DNA of 64,000 nt. It comes from Meiothermus sp. QL-1 (lineage in GTDB: Bacteria > Deinococcota > Deinococci > Deinococcales > Thermaceae). The DNA is taken from positions 1 through 64,000 of the forward strand of contig NZ_QQSV01000003.1 in NCBI RefSeq assembly GCF_003351145.1. Reading direction: 5' to 3'. The translations under genes were made by a program, and so were the position numbers. Below are positions 53,425-64,000 of the stretch, in pieces; within the stretch, counting starts at the first letter, position 1, and every line of letters begins with the position of its first letter. The notes beneath the pieces were generated by a model. That model saw only the letters and a list, made by a program, of their open reading frames with translations, did not search any database and was not told the origin of the DNA.

Positions 53425-54800
53425 TGCACCTGGATGGTGTGCAAAAGGCGGTTGTAGCCGGTGGAGGCCTCCCAGACCCCCTGGTTGGCCAGCCGAATGG
53501 CGTACTCGGGGCGCCGCTCCAGGCCTGGCGCGGGGTCGGGCAGGTGCAGGAAGGCCTCGTACGCCCCGGTCGGGGCGCTGCTGGGTAGGGTGGCCTCCAG
53601 CAGCACCGCCTGGGTGGCGTCCGGCGCCCAGGTGCGGGGGTCGGAGGGGATGTTGAAAAAAAGCGTCTGGCCGCTTTGGCTATGCCGCAGCACCAGCCGC
53701 ACCGGGCGGGGCCGGATGGGGTTGGCAAAGCCGTCGTTGGCGATCTCCAGCCCCACCCGGAAGCGGCTGCCCCGGCTGAGCCTTTCGGGCAGGATGGCCC
53801 GCACCAGCCGGAAGCGGTAGCCCAGCCGGCGGACGATCTGGTCGTAGCAGCCCTCCCGCTTCCAGCGGTCCAGCACCTCCTGGTGCCAGGTGCCGCTCAG
53901 CACCTGCCAGTTGAACCGCCGCAGCTCGGCCAACGCCACGCTGCAGCTCTGGCGGGGGTGGCCCAGGTTGACCTCGCAGGTCTCGCCCGCCACCGGCACG
54001 AAGCGGGTGATTTTTTCCAGGTAGGCCTTTTGCCGGTCCCACTGGTTCCAGCTATAGGTGCCGGCATCGTTTTCGCCGGCCAGAAAGCAGTCGTTGTGGT
54101 GCCCCACCCTGGCCTGGTCGCCGCCGCTGAAGGCCTGGGCGGGGGGCAGGGGCTGGGGGAAGAGCCGCTCGATGTCCTCCAGGTAGCGAAGCTGCAAGGG
54201 GATGCTTTTGGGCAGGGCCTGGAGCAGGGCTCGTACCAGCCGGTCCTTGCTTTCGGGCCGGTCCAGGCCGTGGCTCGAGCTGTGCCACTCCCCCCAATAG
54301 CCGATGAACCCAGCCTGCATGGCCCAGATGATGTCCTCGTACTCAGCCCAAAGGGGTCTAAGCTGCTCGATGTGGCGCAGCATGCGCTCGAGCGGGGCAT
54401 CCTCAAGCCGGCTGGACTTGCCCGGGAAGGCGTAGTAATGGCGCAGAATGAGCTTGACCCCGCCCTGCCGGGCGTTCTCCAGCCGGCCTCGCAGGTGGTT
54501 CAGGTAGCTTTGGGGGATGTCGCCGTAGCGGTACTGGTCGAGGCTCACGTAGGCGAAGACCACGCTGGCCTGTAGGCCAAACCAACCCCCGGAGCGCACC
54601 AAGCGGTAGTCGTTTTCCTCCTGGAGCTGGAAGGCCACGTGGAGGCCCCGCTCGGGGTTGAGGAAGTTCTCGTCGCTGGCGGTATAGGTGACCACCCGGC
54701 CTTCCATGGGGGGCAGCACCGGTACGCTGCCCCCCCCCGTTTCCGGTTCGCTGCAGGCGGCGAGAAAAACCAAAAGCAAAAGACCCAGGCGCCCCAGCAC
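53421..54800 (-). CDS. DUF4874/DUF4832 lipoprotein (copy 2)
   Basis: 459 residues from GTG at 54800, chosen because TAGACT ends 7 nt upstream and it gives a tight lipoprotein signal (LGRLGLLLLVFLAACS); the ATG 27 nt upstream would place that box inside the gene. Motifs shared with copy 1 are NPERGLHV, FIGYWGEWHSS, HHNDCFLAGENDAGTYSW and VAGETCE. It has extra cysteines (CEVNLGHPRQSC). Overall similarity is moderate, but the last 101 bp of the shared domain are nearly identical to copy 1. Confidence 0.85.
   Translation of the reverse strand: MLGRLGLLLLVFLAACSEPETGGGSVPVLPPMEGRVVTYTASDENFLNPERGLHVAFQLQEENDYRLVRSGGWFGLQASVVFAYVSLDQYRYGDIPQSYLNHLRGRLENARQGGVKLILRHYYAFPGKSSRLEDAPLERMLRHIEQLRPLWAEYEDIIWAMQAGFIGYWGEWHSSSHGLDRPESKDRLVRALLQALPKSIPLQLRYLEDIERLFPQPLPPAQAFSGGDQARVGHHNDCFLAGENDAGTYSWNQWDRQKAYLEKITRFVPVAGETCEVNLGHPRQSCSVALAELRRFNWQVLSGTWHQEVLDRWKREGCYDQIVRRLGYRFRLVRAILPERLSRGSRFRVGLEIANDGFANPIRPRPVRLVLRHSQSGQTLFFNIPSDPRTWAPDATQAVLLEATLPSSAPTGAYEAFLHLPDPAPGLERRPEYAIRLANQGVWEASTGYNRLLHTIQVH
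53449..53549 (-). repeat. Right arm of a 101-bp inverted repeat (3' end of DUF4832 copy 2)
   Basis: Inverted copy of 50979-51079 with three mismatches. The two arms enclose a lipoprotein gene, prfA and a Nudix gene (about 2.4 kb). Confidence 0.9.
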
Positions 54801-54842
54801 ATCCGCCAGTCTACCTACCTGGCCCATGGACTTGGGGAAGCC

Positions 54843-56156
54843 TTAAGGGTTCCTCAAGCCCGGCTCGCTCAGGGCCTGCTCGAGGCTGGCCTCCAGGATG
54901 GCCAGCCCCTGCTCTACCTCCGCCTCGCTCACCACCAAGGGCACCAGGCAGCGGACCACGTTGCTGTGCATCCCCGCCTTGAAGAGCAGCAGCCCCTTCT
55001 CGCGCGCAATCTCCAGCAGCCGCTGGGTGAGCTGGGGGTGAGGGGCTTTGCTCTCAGGGTCCTTAACCAGTTCCATGGCAATCATGGGCCCCAGGCCGCG
55101 CACATCGCCCACCACCTGGGGGAAGCGGGCTTGAATTTTGCGGAAGCCCTGGTGTAGAAGCTCCCCAAGCCTCTGCGCTTTTTCTAGCAGCCGCTCCTGC
55201 TCGAAAATCTCCAGCACCGCCAGGGCCGCGGCACAGGCCAGGGGGTTGCCGCCAAAGGTGCTGCCCAGGCCGCCCAGGGCCGGAGCGTCCATAATCTGGG
55301 CCTTGCCCAGCACCCCGCCAATCGGCAGGCCACCCCCTATGCTCTTGGCAAAGCAGAGAAGGTCGGGCTCCACCCCGGCGTGCTCGATGGCCCAGAACTT
55401 CCCGGTGCGCCCCACCCCGGTCTGCACCTCGTCGTCGATGAAGACAATACCGTACTTCTGGGTGAGGCTGCGCAAGGCCTTGAGGAAGGGCTTGGGCGCG
55501 GGTATGAACCCTCCCTCCCCGAGCTGGGGCTCGATGATGATGGCTGCCACCCGCTCGGGTTGAATCTGGGTCTCGAAGACCTCGTGCAGGCCGTCGAGGG
55601 CCTTCCTAGTGTCTATGCCGTGGTACTCGCTGGGGTAAGGGGCGTGGTAGACCTCGGGGGCAAAGGGGCCAAAGTTCTGCCGGTAACTCGACCTGCCGGT
55701 GAGGGTCATGCCCAGCAGGGTGCGACCGTGGAAGCTGCCCCGGAAGGCGATGACCCCCGGCCGGTTGGTATAGGCGCGGGCGATCTTGATGGCGTTCTCG
55801 GTGGCCTCGACCCCGGTGTTGACCAAAAAGACCTTCTTCTCCCCCTCTATAGGGGCGGTGGCCGCGAGCCGCTCGGCCAGCTCGATGTAGGGCTCGTAGG
55901 CCACCCCAGGGAAGCAGGTGTGGATGTAGCGCTTGAGCTGCTGCTCGATGGCCGCTACCACCCTGGGGTGGTTGTGGCCTACGTTCTGCACCCCGATTCC
56001 GCCGTACCAGTCTAGGTACTCCTTCCCATCGACGTCCCAGATTTTTCCCCCTTGGGCCCGCTCGACCACGATGGGGTGTACCTGCGAGACCCCGCGGGGA
56101 AGCACTCTGTGCCGGCGCTCAATCAGGGCCTGGTTCTTGGACGGGGTTTGGGTCAT
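54843..56156 (-). CDS. Class III aminotransferase (4-aminobutyrate aminotransferase-like)
   Basis: 437 residues. VNTGVEATENAIKIAR binds the PLP phosphate, IAFRGSFHGRTLLGMTLTG follows, VFIDDEVQTGVGRTGKFW holds the PLP-ring Asp, and LLCFAKSIGGGLPIGGVLG contains the PLP lysine. Sequence style is GabT or ornithine/acetylornithine-like; the GVEATENAIKIARAYT form favours GabT. It transfers an omega-amino group to 2-oxoglutarate. TAGACT lies 6 nt before the ATG. Exact substrate not certain. Confidence 0.87.
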   Translation of the reverse strand: MTQTPSKNQALIERRHRVLPRGVSQVHPIVVERAQGGKIWDVDGKEYLDWYGGIGVQNVGHNHPRVVAAIEQQLKRYIHTCFPGVAYEPYIELAERLAATAPIEGEKKVFLVNTGVEATENAIKIARAYTNRPGVIAFRGSFHGRTLLGMTLTGRSSYRQNFGPFAPEVYHAPYPSEYHGIDTRKALDGLHEVFETQIQPERVAAIIIEPQLGEGGFIPAPKPFLKALRSLTQKYGIVFIDDEVQTGVGRTGKFWAIEHAGVEPDLLCFAKSIGGGLPIGGVLGKAQIMDAPALGGLGSTFGGNPLACAAALAVLEIFEQERLLEKAQRLGELLHQGFRKIQARFPQVVGDVRGLGPMIAMELVKDPESKAPHPQLTQRLLEIAREKGLLLFKAGMHSNVVRCLVPLVVSEAEVEQGLAILEASLEQALSEPGLRNP

Positions 56157-56221
56157 GCCTCGAGTCTAACCCCCCCGCAGTGGGGTTGTGTACCCCTCGA
56201 GGCCCCATCGCCCGGCTGTGC

Positions 56222-56227
56222 TAACAT
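56222..56227 (+). promoter_or_regulatory. Leaderless extended -10 of the GT4 gene
   Basis: TGCTAACAT (TG at 56219-56220) ends 6 nt before the GTG at 56234, an extended -10 with leaderless spacing. Confidence 0.45.
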
Positions 56228-56233
56228 AGGGCC

Positions 56234-57430
56234 GTGCGCCTATATCGTATCGGCCTGTTTACCGACGCGTATCTGCCGGGGCCAAACGGGGTTGCCACCA
56301 GCGTATACCTGCTCAAGCGCGAGCTGCGGCGCATGGGGCACGAGGCCTGGGTGCTGGCCCCTGAGATGCCCGAGGCCGATCCACGGGAGGAGTGGGTGGT
56401 GCGGGTGCCCAGCGTGCCCTACCCCTTCTTTGAAAACCAGCGCCTGGCCATGCCCAGCAGCCGCTACCTGCCCACCGAGTTCGAGATTTTCCACACCCAT
56501 ACCCCGCTTTTCATCGGCATCTGGGGGGCCCGGCTGGCCTACCGACACCGCCTGCCCCACGTTTCCACCTTTCACACCCACCTGGAGAAGTACGCCCACT
56601 ACATCCCCGGGGTGGCCACCCTGAACCGCTACGTGGGCATCATGCAAAAGGTCTGCCAGGCCTTTTACAACCGGGCCGATGTGGTCATCGCCCCCACCGA
56701 ACCGGTGAAGCGCCTGGCCGAGAGCTACGAGATTGAGCGGGAGATCCGGGTGATCCCCACCGGCATCGACACCGACCTCCTGGAAGCAGCCCCCGACCCA
56801 GACCCCCCCTGGCCTTCGGGCAAGCGCCGCCTGCTGCACGTGGGGCGGCTGGGCAAGGAGAAGAGCGTGGACGTGGTGATCCGGGCCCTGGCCGAGATAC
56901 GCCAGCGGGCGGACGCTCATCTGGCCCTGGTGGGCATGGGGCCCGAGCAGGAGGAGCTCCTCCGGCTGGCCCGGGGGCTTGGGGTGGAGGAGCACCTGAC
57001 CTTCGTGGGCGCGGTGCCCTACGAGAAGATTGGCGGCTACTACCGTTTGGCCGAGGTGTTCCTCTTCGCCAGCGAGACCGAGACCCAGGGGCTGGTGCTC
57101 TGGGAGGCGCAGGCGGTGGGCCTGCCGGTGGTGGCGGTGGGGGCCGCAGGGACCCTGCAGGGCGTGGACGACGGCAAAAGCGGCTACCTGGTTCCCCCCG
57201 GCGACCACCGGGCGATGGCCGAGCGGGCCCTAAGGCTCCTGGAGGATGAGGCCCTGCGCCGGCGGATGTCCGAGGGGGCCCGCCGTTTTGCCGACCAGCG
57301 CACGGCCAAGCGGGTGGCCGAGCAGATTGTGGCCGTTTACGACGAGGCCACCCGCCTGGTGGAATTCGAGCCCCGCCGCCTCATTTTCCCTTTCCCTCGC
57401 TTTCCCCAGGGCGGTCTTAGCCCTAGGTAG
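56234..57430 (+). CDS. Family 4 glycosyltransferase (diacylglycerol glucosyltransferase-like)
   Basis: 398 residues, GT-B fold. [20 protein letters not shown] (glycine loop), [49 protein letters not shown] and [20 protein letters not shown] (E-x7-E motif) resemble glycolipid synthases that glucosylate diacylglycerol. It may make membrane glycolipids, the main polar lipids in Thermaceae. It starts with GTG in a leaderless context, and carB follows about 100 nt downstream in the same direction. Confidence 0.87.
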   Translation: MRLYRIGLFTDAYLPGPNGVATSVYLLKRELRRMGHEAWVLAPEMPEADPREEWVVRVPSVPYPFFENQRLAMPSSRYLPTEFEIFHTHTPLFIGIWGARLAYRHRLPHVSTFHTHLEKYAHYIPGVATLNRYVGIMQKVCQAFYNRADVVIAPTEPVKRLAESYEIEREIRVIPTGIDTDLLEAAPDPDPPWPSGKRRLLHVGRLGKEKSVDVVIRALAEIRQRADAHLALVGMGPEQEELLRLARGLGVEEHLTFVGAVPYEKIGGYYRLAEVFLFASETETQGLVLWEAQAVGLPVVAVGAAGTLQGVDDGKSGYLVPPGDHRAMAERALRLLEDEALRRRMSEGARRFADQRTAKRVAEQIVAVYDEATRLVEFEPRRLIFPFPRFPQGGLSPR

Positions 57431-57491
57431 GGCCCCGCCGCGCGTGGGTGGCGGTTTATGCGTTTGCGCTGCAAATCTATGCAGGGTGGGA

Positions 57492-57520
57492 TAGCCAGGT
57501 GGCCCGGGGGATGCTATGCT
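57492..57520 (+). promoter_or_regulatory. Candidate carB promoter
   Basis: TAGCCA (57492-57497), 17 nt, then TATGCT (57515-57520). The start codon follows 11 nt later, so the 5' leader would be only a few bases. Each hexamer matches consensus at four of six positions. Confidence 0.35.
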
Positions 57521-57531
57521 CTCCCTTTGGT

Positions 57532-60595
<3,064 letters not shown>

Positions 60596-60624
<29 letters not shown>

Positions 60625-61045
60625 GGGCCACCAGGCTTTGCACGATCTCTTTGGAGCGCTCGTTGAACTCCCCTTCCAGCAGCCTCTGGGCTGCCTCCAA
60701 GCCCTGCAGGCGGAAGACCTGGACCACCCGGGCGGCGCACAGGTGAAAGCGGCGGTGGGCCTCGCGCAGCTGGGCGAACTCCGGGTGGAGGGCCAGGGTG
60801 CTGCGGGCCGCGGGGCCGTGGATCCACTGGCCGAGGGTGCACTGGTCGTCCCGAACAATCACCGAAAGTTCGGGCACCGGGTGCTCTCCTGCCAGGGCTG
60901 CTTCCAGCCGCTTGCGCCAGGCCAGATGGGCCTCGAGGACAGCCTGGACATCCAGGCCGTGAAACTCCCGCTCCTCTTGCGAAAGCGCGGGCAACGGATG
61001 AGCGTTGCCGCCGCGCCAGCCTCTCAGCCAGTCGAGCAGTCCCAT
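60596..61045 (-). CDS. Standalone CZB (chemoreceptor zinc-binding) domain protein
   Basis: 149 residues made almost only of a CZB domain. The four expected zinc ligands are present: His40 in [10 protein letters not shown], Cys69 in [12 protein letters not shown], and His97/His101 in [14 protein letters not shown] domains sense zinc or hypochlorous acid, normally at the end of chemoreceptors or diguanylate cyclases; here there is no partner domain, only a short N-terminal tail. A purine run (AAAAGGGGG) precedes the ATG. Confidence 0.82.
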
Positions 61046-61128
61046 CGAAACCCCCTTTTCAGGGTAGCAGCCCTGGTGGGAGGCCTCGGGTCAAATGACC
61101 GAAGGGGCCAGGGTAGCCCCGGCCCCGC

Positions 61129-61530
61129 TTACTCTGCAGCGGGCTTGGCCTCCTTGGCGGCCAGGTCTTCGTTGATGCGCTTGCGGTCGCCCTTGATGCG
61201 GGCCGCCTTACCCCGCAGCCGGCGCAGGTAGTAAAGCTTGGCCCGGCGCACCTTGCCCCGGTTCACCACCTGCACGCTTTCGATTAGGGGAGAGTTGAAG
61301 GGGAAGATGCGCTCCACCCCTTCGTTGAAGGAAATTTTGCGCACGGTAAAGGAGCTGTTGTAGCCGTTGCGCTTGATCTTGATGACCACGCCCTCGTAGG
61401 TCTGGATACGGGTGCGGTTGCCCTCCGTTACCTTGTAGTTGACCCGCACAGTATCGCCCGGCTTGAACTCGGGGATGTCGGAGCGGGTGTACTTTTTCTC
61501 GACCACCTTGATTAAAGCGCCACGGTTCAT
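61129..61530 (-). CDS. rplS: 50S ribosomal protein L19
   Basis: 133 residues: [40 protein letters not shown] and [20 protein letters not shown] with [19 protein letters not shown] are L19 signatures. It sits at the 30S-50S interface. ATG at 61530 follows an AAGGAGA ribosome site; the open extension upstream covers the promoter and is rejected. The usual trmD/rimM neighbours are absent. Confidence 0.96.
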   Translation of the reverse strand: MNRGALIKVVEKKYTRSDIPEFKPGDTVRVNYKVTEGNRTRIQTYEGVVIKIKRNGYNSSFTVRKISFNEGVERIFPFNSPLIESVQVVNRGKVRRAKLYYLRRLRGKAARIKGDRKRINEDLAAKEAKPAAE

Positions 61531-61640
61531 GTGCTCTCCTTGCTCCAGCGGAACCCGGCTGGGGTTCATGGATGAAAGCCCTCGGCGTATCCGCACGGCA
61601 GATACTCGGGCAAGACCAGCCATATACTCTAGCAACCCCC

Positions 61641-61669
61641 TTGTCAAATGGCAAGGGGGCTTTTATAAT
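61641..61669 (+). promoter_or_regulatory. Strong promoter for rplJ-rplL, sharing its -35 with an opposing rplS promoter
   Basis: TTGTCA (61641-61646), 17 nt, TATAAT (61664-61669) on the plus strand. On the minus strand the same bases read TTGACA (61647-61642), followed by TATATG at 15 nt or TATGGC at 17 nt, for rplS. The -35 and spacer lie inside the inverted repeat CCCCCTTG/CAAGGGGG (61636-61659). Confidence 0.75.
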
Positions 61670-61685
61670 CCACCCTTGGCACTCT

Positions 61686-61812
61686 TCAGGAGTGGCCGAA
61701 GACAGCGACGGGCATAGGCCTTAAAGATGTCGCCGAGGCGCTAGTAGGGAAGCGTTGCTCGAGGAAGACCGGTTTGGACTTCCCTAGGTCCAGAAAGCTG
61801 CCTTGTGGCAGC
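61686..61812 (+). promoter_or_regulatory. L10 leader (ribosomal protein autoregulatory mRNA element)
   Basis: The transcript contains GGCCGAAGACAGCGAC (61694-61709) and CTTAAAGATGTCGCCGAGG (61720-61738), the kink-turn and stem bases of the Rfam-type L10 leader that binds the L10-L12 complex. A hairpin GCTGCC-TTGT-GGCAGC (61797-61812) lies just before the ribosome site of rplJ. It lets free L10(L12) repress its own operon. Confidence 0.85.
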
Positions 61813-61826
61813 GGATAGGAGGAGCT

Positions 61827-62354
61827 TTGCCGAGTAAGCGCAACATCGAGACGCTGGGGTTTCTTACAGAGACCCTGAGGGCTGCGCAAGGCTCGTTCTT
61901 CCTGGTGAACTACCAGGGTCTGGAGGCAGGCCCCACGGGCAAGCTGCGCAGGCTTTTGCGGGAGAAGGGCGGCCAGCTTATCGTGGCCAAGAACACCCTG
62001 GTCCGCAGGGCCATGAGCGACCTGGGGCTCTCCCCCATCGAGGGGCTTTCGGGGCCGTCGGCGCTGGTGGTCTTCAGCGACCCCGCTGCGGTGGCCAAGG
62101 TCCTCAAGGAGTTCGCCAAGACGAACGACAAGGGCATCCCGGCCTTCAAGGGAGGGATGCTTTCGGGGCAGCCCCTTTCGGCCCAGCAGGTGGAGGTTCT
62201 GGCTGACCTACCCAGCCAGAAGGAGCTGCAGGCCGAGCTGGTGGGGGTGCTCTCGGCCACGCTCTCCAACCTGGTGGGCGTGCTGGGGGCCAAGGCGCAA
62301 GAACTGGTGGGCGTGCTGGAAGCCCGGGTGCAAAAGCTAGAGGAAGCCGCCTAG
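61827..62354 (+). CDS. rplJ: 50S ribosomal protein L10
   Basis: 175 residues from a TTG at 61827, 4 nt after [48 protein letters not shown] and [13 protein letters not shown] are L10 features; the C-terminal Ala/Leu/Val helix ([20 protein letters not shown]) binds L12 dimers and contains repeats, as in thermophiles that carry three dimers. The operon continues with rplL after 19 nt. Confidence 0.96.
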   Translation: MPSKRNIETLGFLTETLRAAQGSFFLVNYQGLEAGPTGKLRRLLREKGGQLIVAKNTLVRRAMSDLGLSPIEGLSGPSALVVFSDPAAVAKVLKEFAKTNDKGIPAFKGGMLSGQPLSAQQVEVLADLPSQKELQAELVGVLSATLSNLVGVLGAKAQELVGVLEARVQKLEEAA

Positions 62355-62373
62355 GCGGTTTGGAGGTACGAGG

Positions 62374-62754
62374 ATGGCTCTGGATATCGAGGCAATCAAG
62401 GCTCAACTTTCCAACGCGACCGTTCTGGAACTCAAGCAGCTCATCGATGCCCTCAAGGAAGAGTGGGGGGTAACCGCAGCGGCCCCGGTGGCGGTGGCCG
62501 TGCCCGGGGCGGCGGCGGGTGCGGCGGCCCCGGCGGCAGAGGAGAAGACCGAGTTCGACGTGGTTCTCAAGGAAGCGGGCCCCAACAAGCTCAACGTCAT
62601 CAAGGAGCTGCGCGCCATTACCGGGCTGGGCCTCAAAGAGGCCAAGGACCTGGCCGAGCAGGGGGGCGTGGTCAAAGAGGGCATCGCCAAAGAGGAGGCC
62701 GAGAAGATCAAGAAGCAGCTCGAGGACGCGGGCGCCAAGGTCGAGCTCAAGTAG
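62374..62754 (+). CDS. rplL: 50S ribosomal protein L7/L12
   Basis: 126 residues: N-terminal dimerisation helices ([20 protein letters not shown]), an Ala/Pro/Gly hinge (about 36-56), and the C-terminal domain [20 protein letters not shown] ... [19 protein letters not shown]. It forms the stalk that recruits translation GTPases. A strong terminator follows 15 nt after the stop. Confidence 0.97.
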   Translation: MALDIEAIKAQLSNATVLELKQLIDALKEEWGVTAAAPVAVAVPGAAAGAAAPAAEEKTEFDVVLKEAGPNKLNVIKELRAITGLGLKEAKDLAEQGGVVKEGIAKEEAEKIKKQLEDAGAKVELK

Positions 62755-62768
62755 CGGATGGCGCTGGT

Positions 62769-62800
62769 CCCCCTGGGCCCCGGGCCCAGGGGGTCTTCTT
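62769..62800 (+). terminator. Intrinsic terminator of rplJ-rplL
   Basis: CCCCCTGGGCCC pairs with GGGCCCAGGGGG (62769-62793), followed by TCTTCTT. Confidence 0.8.
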
Positions 62801-62971
62801 GTCTAGGTTTTTTTTGACAATTGGCATTTTTATTTGTAACGGTGTGCAAGATAATCGGCACCTTTTTGAAAAGTGTTGACAGATATTTGAGCATGTGATA
62901 CCAATTGTATTGCCAGACGCTTCATGTGAATCCCCCGGGCGCCAACCCGGGGGCCTCCTCTTGGCAGGGCC
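62801..62971. other. AT-rich intergenic region between convergent rplL and ftsH
   Basis: This 171-nt stretch has no convincing gene. It is much more AT-rich than its surroundings and holds two plus-strand TTGACA hexamers (62814-62819 and 62876-62881). The second is followed by TGTGATACC, an extended -10-like element, at 62894-62902. A perfect hairpin, CCCCCGGG/CCCGGGGG (62932-62953), lies beyond it and may terminate ftsH transcription or a short plus-strand RNA. Confidence 0.5.
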
Positions 62972-64000
62972 TCAGGCCTCGGGGTGGGGGGTGGACGAGG
63001 CCACCGCCTCGGGGGCCCGGGTTTGGGCGATGATCTCCCGCACCCGCTCTCCCTGCACCACCTCGCGCTCGAGGAGCTCCTCCGCCAGCTTGTGCACCGC
63101 CTCGGCGTGCTCGCTTAGCACCGCCTTGGCCTTCTCGTAGGCCCGGTCCAGGATGGCCCGGATGTCGGCGTCGATGAGGCGGCTGGTCTCCTCGGAGTGG
63201 TCTTGCTTCTTGGCAATCTCCTCGCCCAGGAAGATGGGACCGGTGTTGGAGCCCCAGGCCACGTTTTTGAAGTGGTCGCCCATCCCCCAGTCCAGCACCA
63301 TTTGCTTAGCCAAAGCGGTGGCCTGCTTGAAATCGCCTGCAGCCCCGGTGGTGATGGTGCCCACGAAGAGCTCCTCGGCAGCCCGGCCCGCCAGGGTCAT
63401 GGCCAGGGTGTCCTCGAGGTGCTCCTTGCTCATCAGGATGCGTTCCTCGGGCTTGCTCCAGCGAGCCCCCAGGGCCATGCCCCGCGGCACGATGGAGACC
63501 TTTTCGGTCTTATCGGCGTAGGGCAGCACCTCCCCTACAATCGCGTGGCCGGCCTCGTGGTAGGCCACGGCGCGCTTCTCCTGCTCGCTGAGCTTGAGGG
63601 TACCCCGCTCCAGCCCCAGGATGATCTTGTCCAGGGCGGTTTGAAAGTGGGCCTGGGTAATCTCGCTGGCATTCTCGCGCGCAGCCTGCAGGGCCGCCTC
63701 GTTGACCAGGTTCTTGAGGTCGGCCCCGCTGAACTGAGGGGTGAGGCGGGCCAGGCCCTCCAGGTCCACGTCCGGGGCGATTCTCTTGCCCCGCATGTGC
63801 ACCTGCAGGATTTCCTTGCGCTCCTCCAGGGTAGGCAGCCCAATCACCACCTGCCGGTCGAAGCGCCCTGGGCGCAAAAGCGCCGGGTCGAGGATATCCG
63901 GGCGGTTGGTGGCGGCCAGGACGATCACACTGGTGTCCTTCTCGAAGCCGTCCATCTCAGAGAGGATCTGGTTCAGGGTTTGTTCGCGCTCGTCGTGGCC
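62972..64000 (-). CDS. ftsH: ATP-dependent zinc metalloprotease FtsH (C-terminal part; truncated by window edge)
   Basis: The visible 342 residues begin inside the AAA+ domain ([20 protein letters not shown]), followed by the second region of homology [20 protein letters not shown], the zinc-protease motif HEAGH in [16 protein letters not shown], and the distal Asp region [17 protein letters not shown]. The N-terminal membrane part lies beyond base 64000. FtsH degrades membrane and regulatory proteins. The C-terminus is short and ends STPHPEA. Confidence 0.97.
   Translation of the reverse strand, partial: GHDEREQTLNQILSEMDGFEKDTSVIVLAATNRPDILDPALLRPGRFDRQVVIGLPTLEERKEILQVHMRGKRIAPDVDLEGLARLTPQFSGADLKNLVNEAALQAARENASEITQAHFQTALDKIILGLERGTLKLSEQEKRAVAYHEAGHAIVGEVLPYADKTEKVSIVPRGMALGARWSKPEERILMSKEHLEDTLAMTLAGRAAEELFVGTITTGAAGDFKQATALAKQMVLDWGMGDHFKNVAWGSNTGPIFLGEEIAKKQDHSEETSRLIDADIRAILDRAYEKAKAVLSEHAEAVHKLAEELLEREVVQGERVREIIAQTRAPEAVASSTPHPEA

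Noticed and set aside
54801-54827. ATG at 54827 as start of the second DUF4832 gene
   Set aside because: It gives a poorer signal peptide and places the TAGACT box inside the gene; GTG at 54800 mirrors the paralogue.
61636-61672. Hairpin plus TTTTAT as an intrinsic terminator
   Set aside because: No gene reads into it from the left (rplS points away), and the same bases form a near-consensus promoter for rplJ.

Overview
The window is a high-GC stretch of chromosome that most resembles the Thermaceae (Meiothermus/Thermus, phylum Deinococcota). The support is the sequence style (GC-rich third positions, frequent CTCGAG), the tRNA-Thr/Tyr/Gly/Thr-tuf operon, leaderless promoters with a TANNNT box 6-7 nt before the start codon, a GlgP of the long alpha-glucan phosphorylase type, bacillithiol (bshA) and futalosine-pathway (mqnB) genes, and a BamA/Omp85 protein together with many lipoproteins (a two-membrane envelope). 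The genus is an inference; no 16S or marker search was possible.

Layout. 0-0.7 kb: the 5' end of tuf behind four tRNA genes (minus strand). 0.8-7.1 kb: DUF177, CHAD, asparaginase, MscS channel, plsX, cytochrome P450, thioredoxin and DUF309. 7.1-11.7 kb: a symmetric divergent locus. A PhoA-type Tat phosphatase plus a small Rieske protein lie on the left, and a PhoX-type Tat phosphatase plus a second small Rieske protein lie on the right. The shared intergenic region carries 11-nt direct repeats resembling Pho boxes. 11.7-22.3 kb: an unknown protein, bamA, mqnB, a PlsY-like/acyl-ACP-reductase-like fusion, tRNA-Arg(CCU), methyltransferase, TerC, esterase, L-lactate dehydrogenase and amidase. 22.4-23.3 kb: a six-repeat CRISPR array with no cas genes and an AT-richer flank holding a perfect palindrome of two DnaA-box sequences.

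23.3-42.6 kb: PEP carboxylase, ADP-ribose-type Nudix, ribF, DUF4258, comF, mtnA, glgP, a cysteine-cluster protein, two MFS transporters, two glycosyltransferases (GT2 and LpxB-related), pyroglutamyl peptidase, a sulfide-dehydrogenase-like flavoprotein and a large STAND/SARP regulator. 42.7-54.8 kb: an envelope-rich stretch with an outer-membrane barrel, a subtilase lipoprotein, further lipoproteins, bshA, and two convergent DUF4832 lipoprotein paralogues. The 3' ends of these paralogues form a 101-bp nearly perfect inverted repeat around a lipoprotein-prfA-Nudix segment. 54.8-64 kb: class III aminotransferase, GT4 glycosyltransferase, carB, a standalone CZB zinc-sensor domain, rplS, rplJ-rplL behind an L10 leader and a strong promoter, and the 3' part of ftsH.

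The genes are mostly housekeeping or envelope related, in short operons. Stops often overlap between convergent genes, and ATGA overlaps or gaps of a few nucleotides are common within operons. The most unusual features are the paired phosphatase/Rieske modules, the PlsY-AAR fusion, the DnaA-box palindrome beside the cas-less CRISPR array, the potentially invertible prfA segment, and the widespread stop/-10/start compaction at leaderless promoters.
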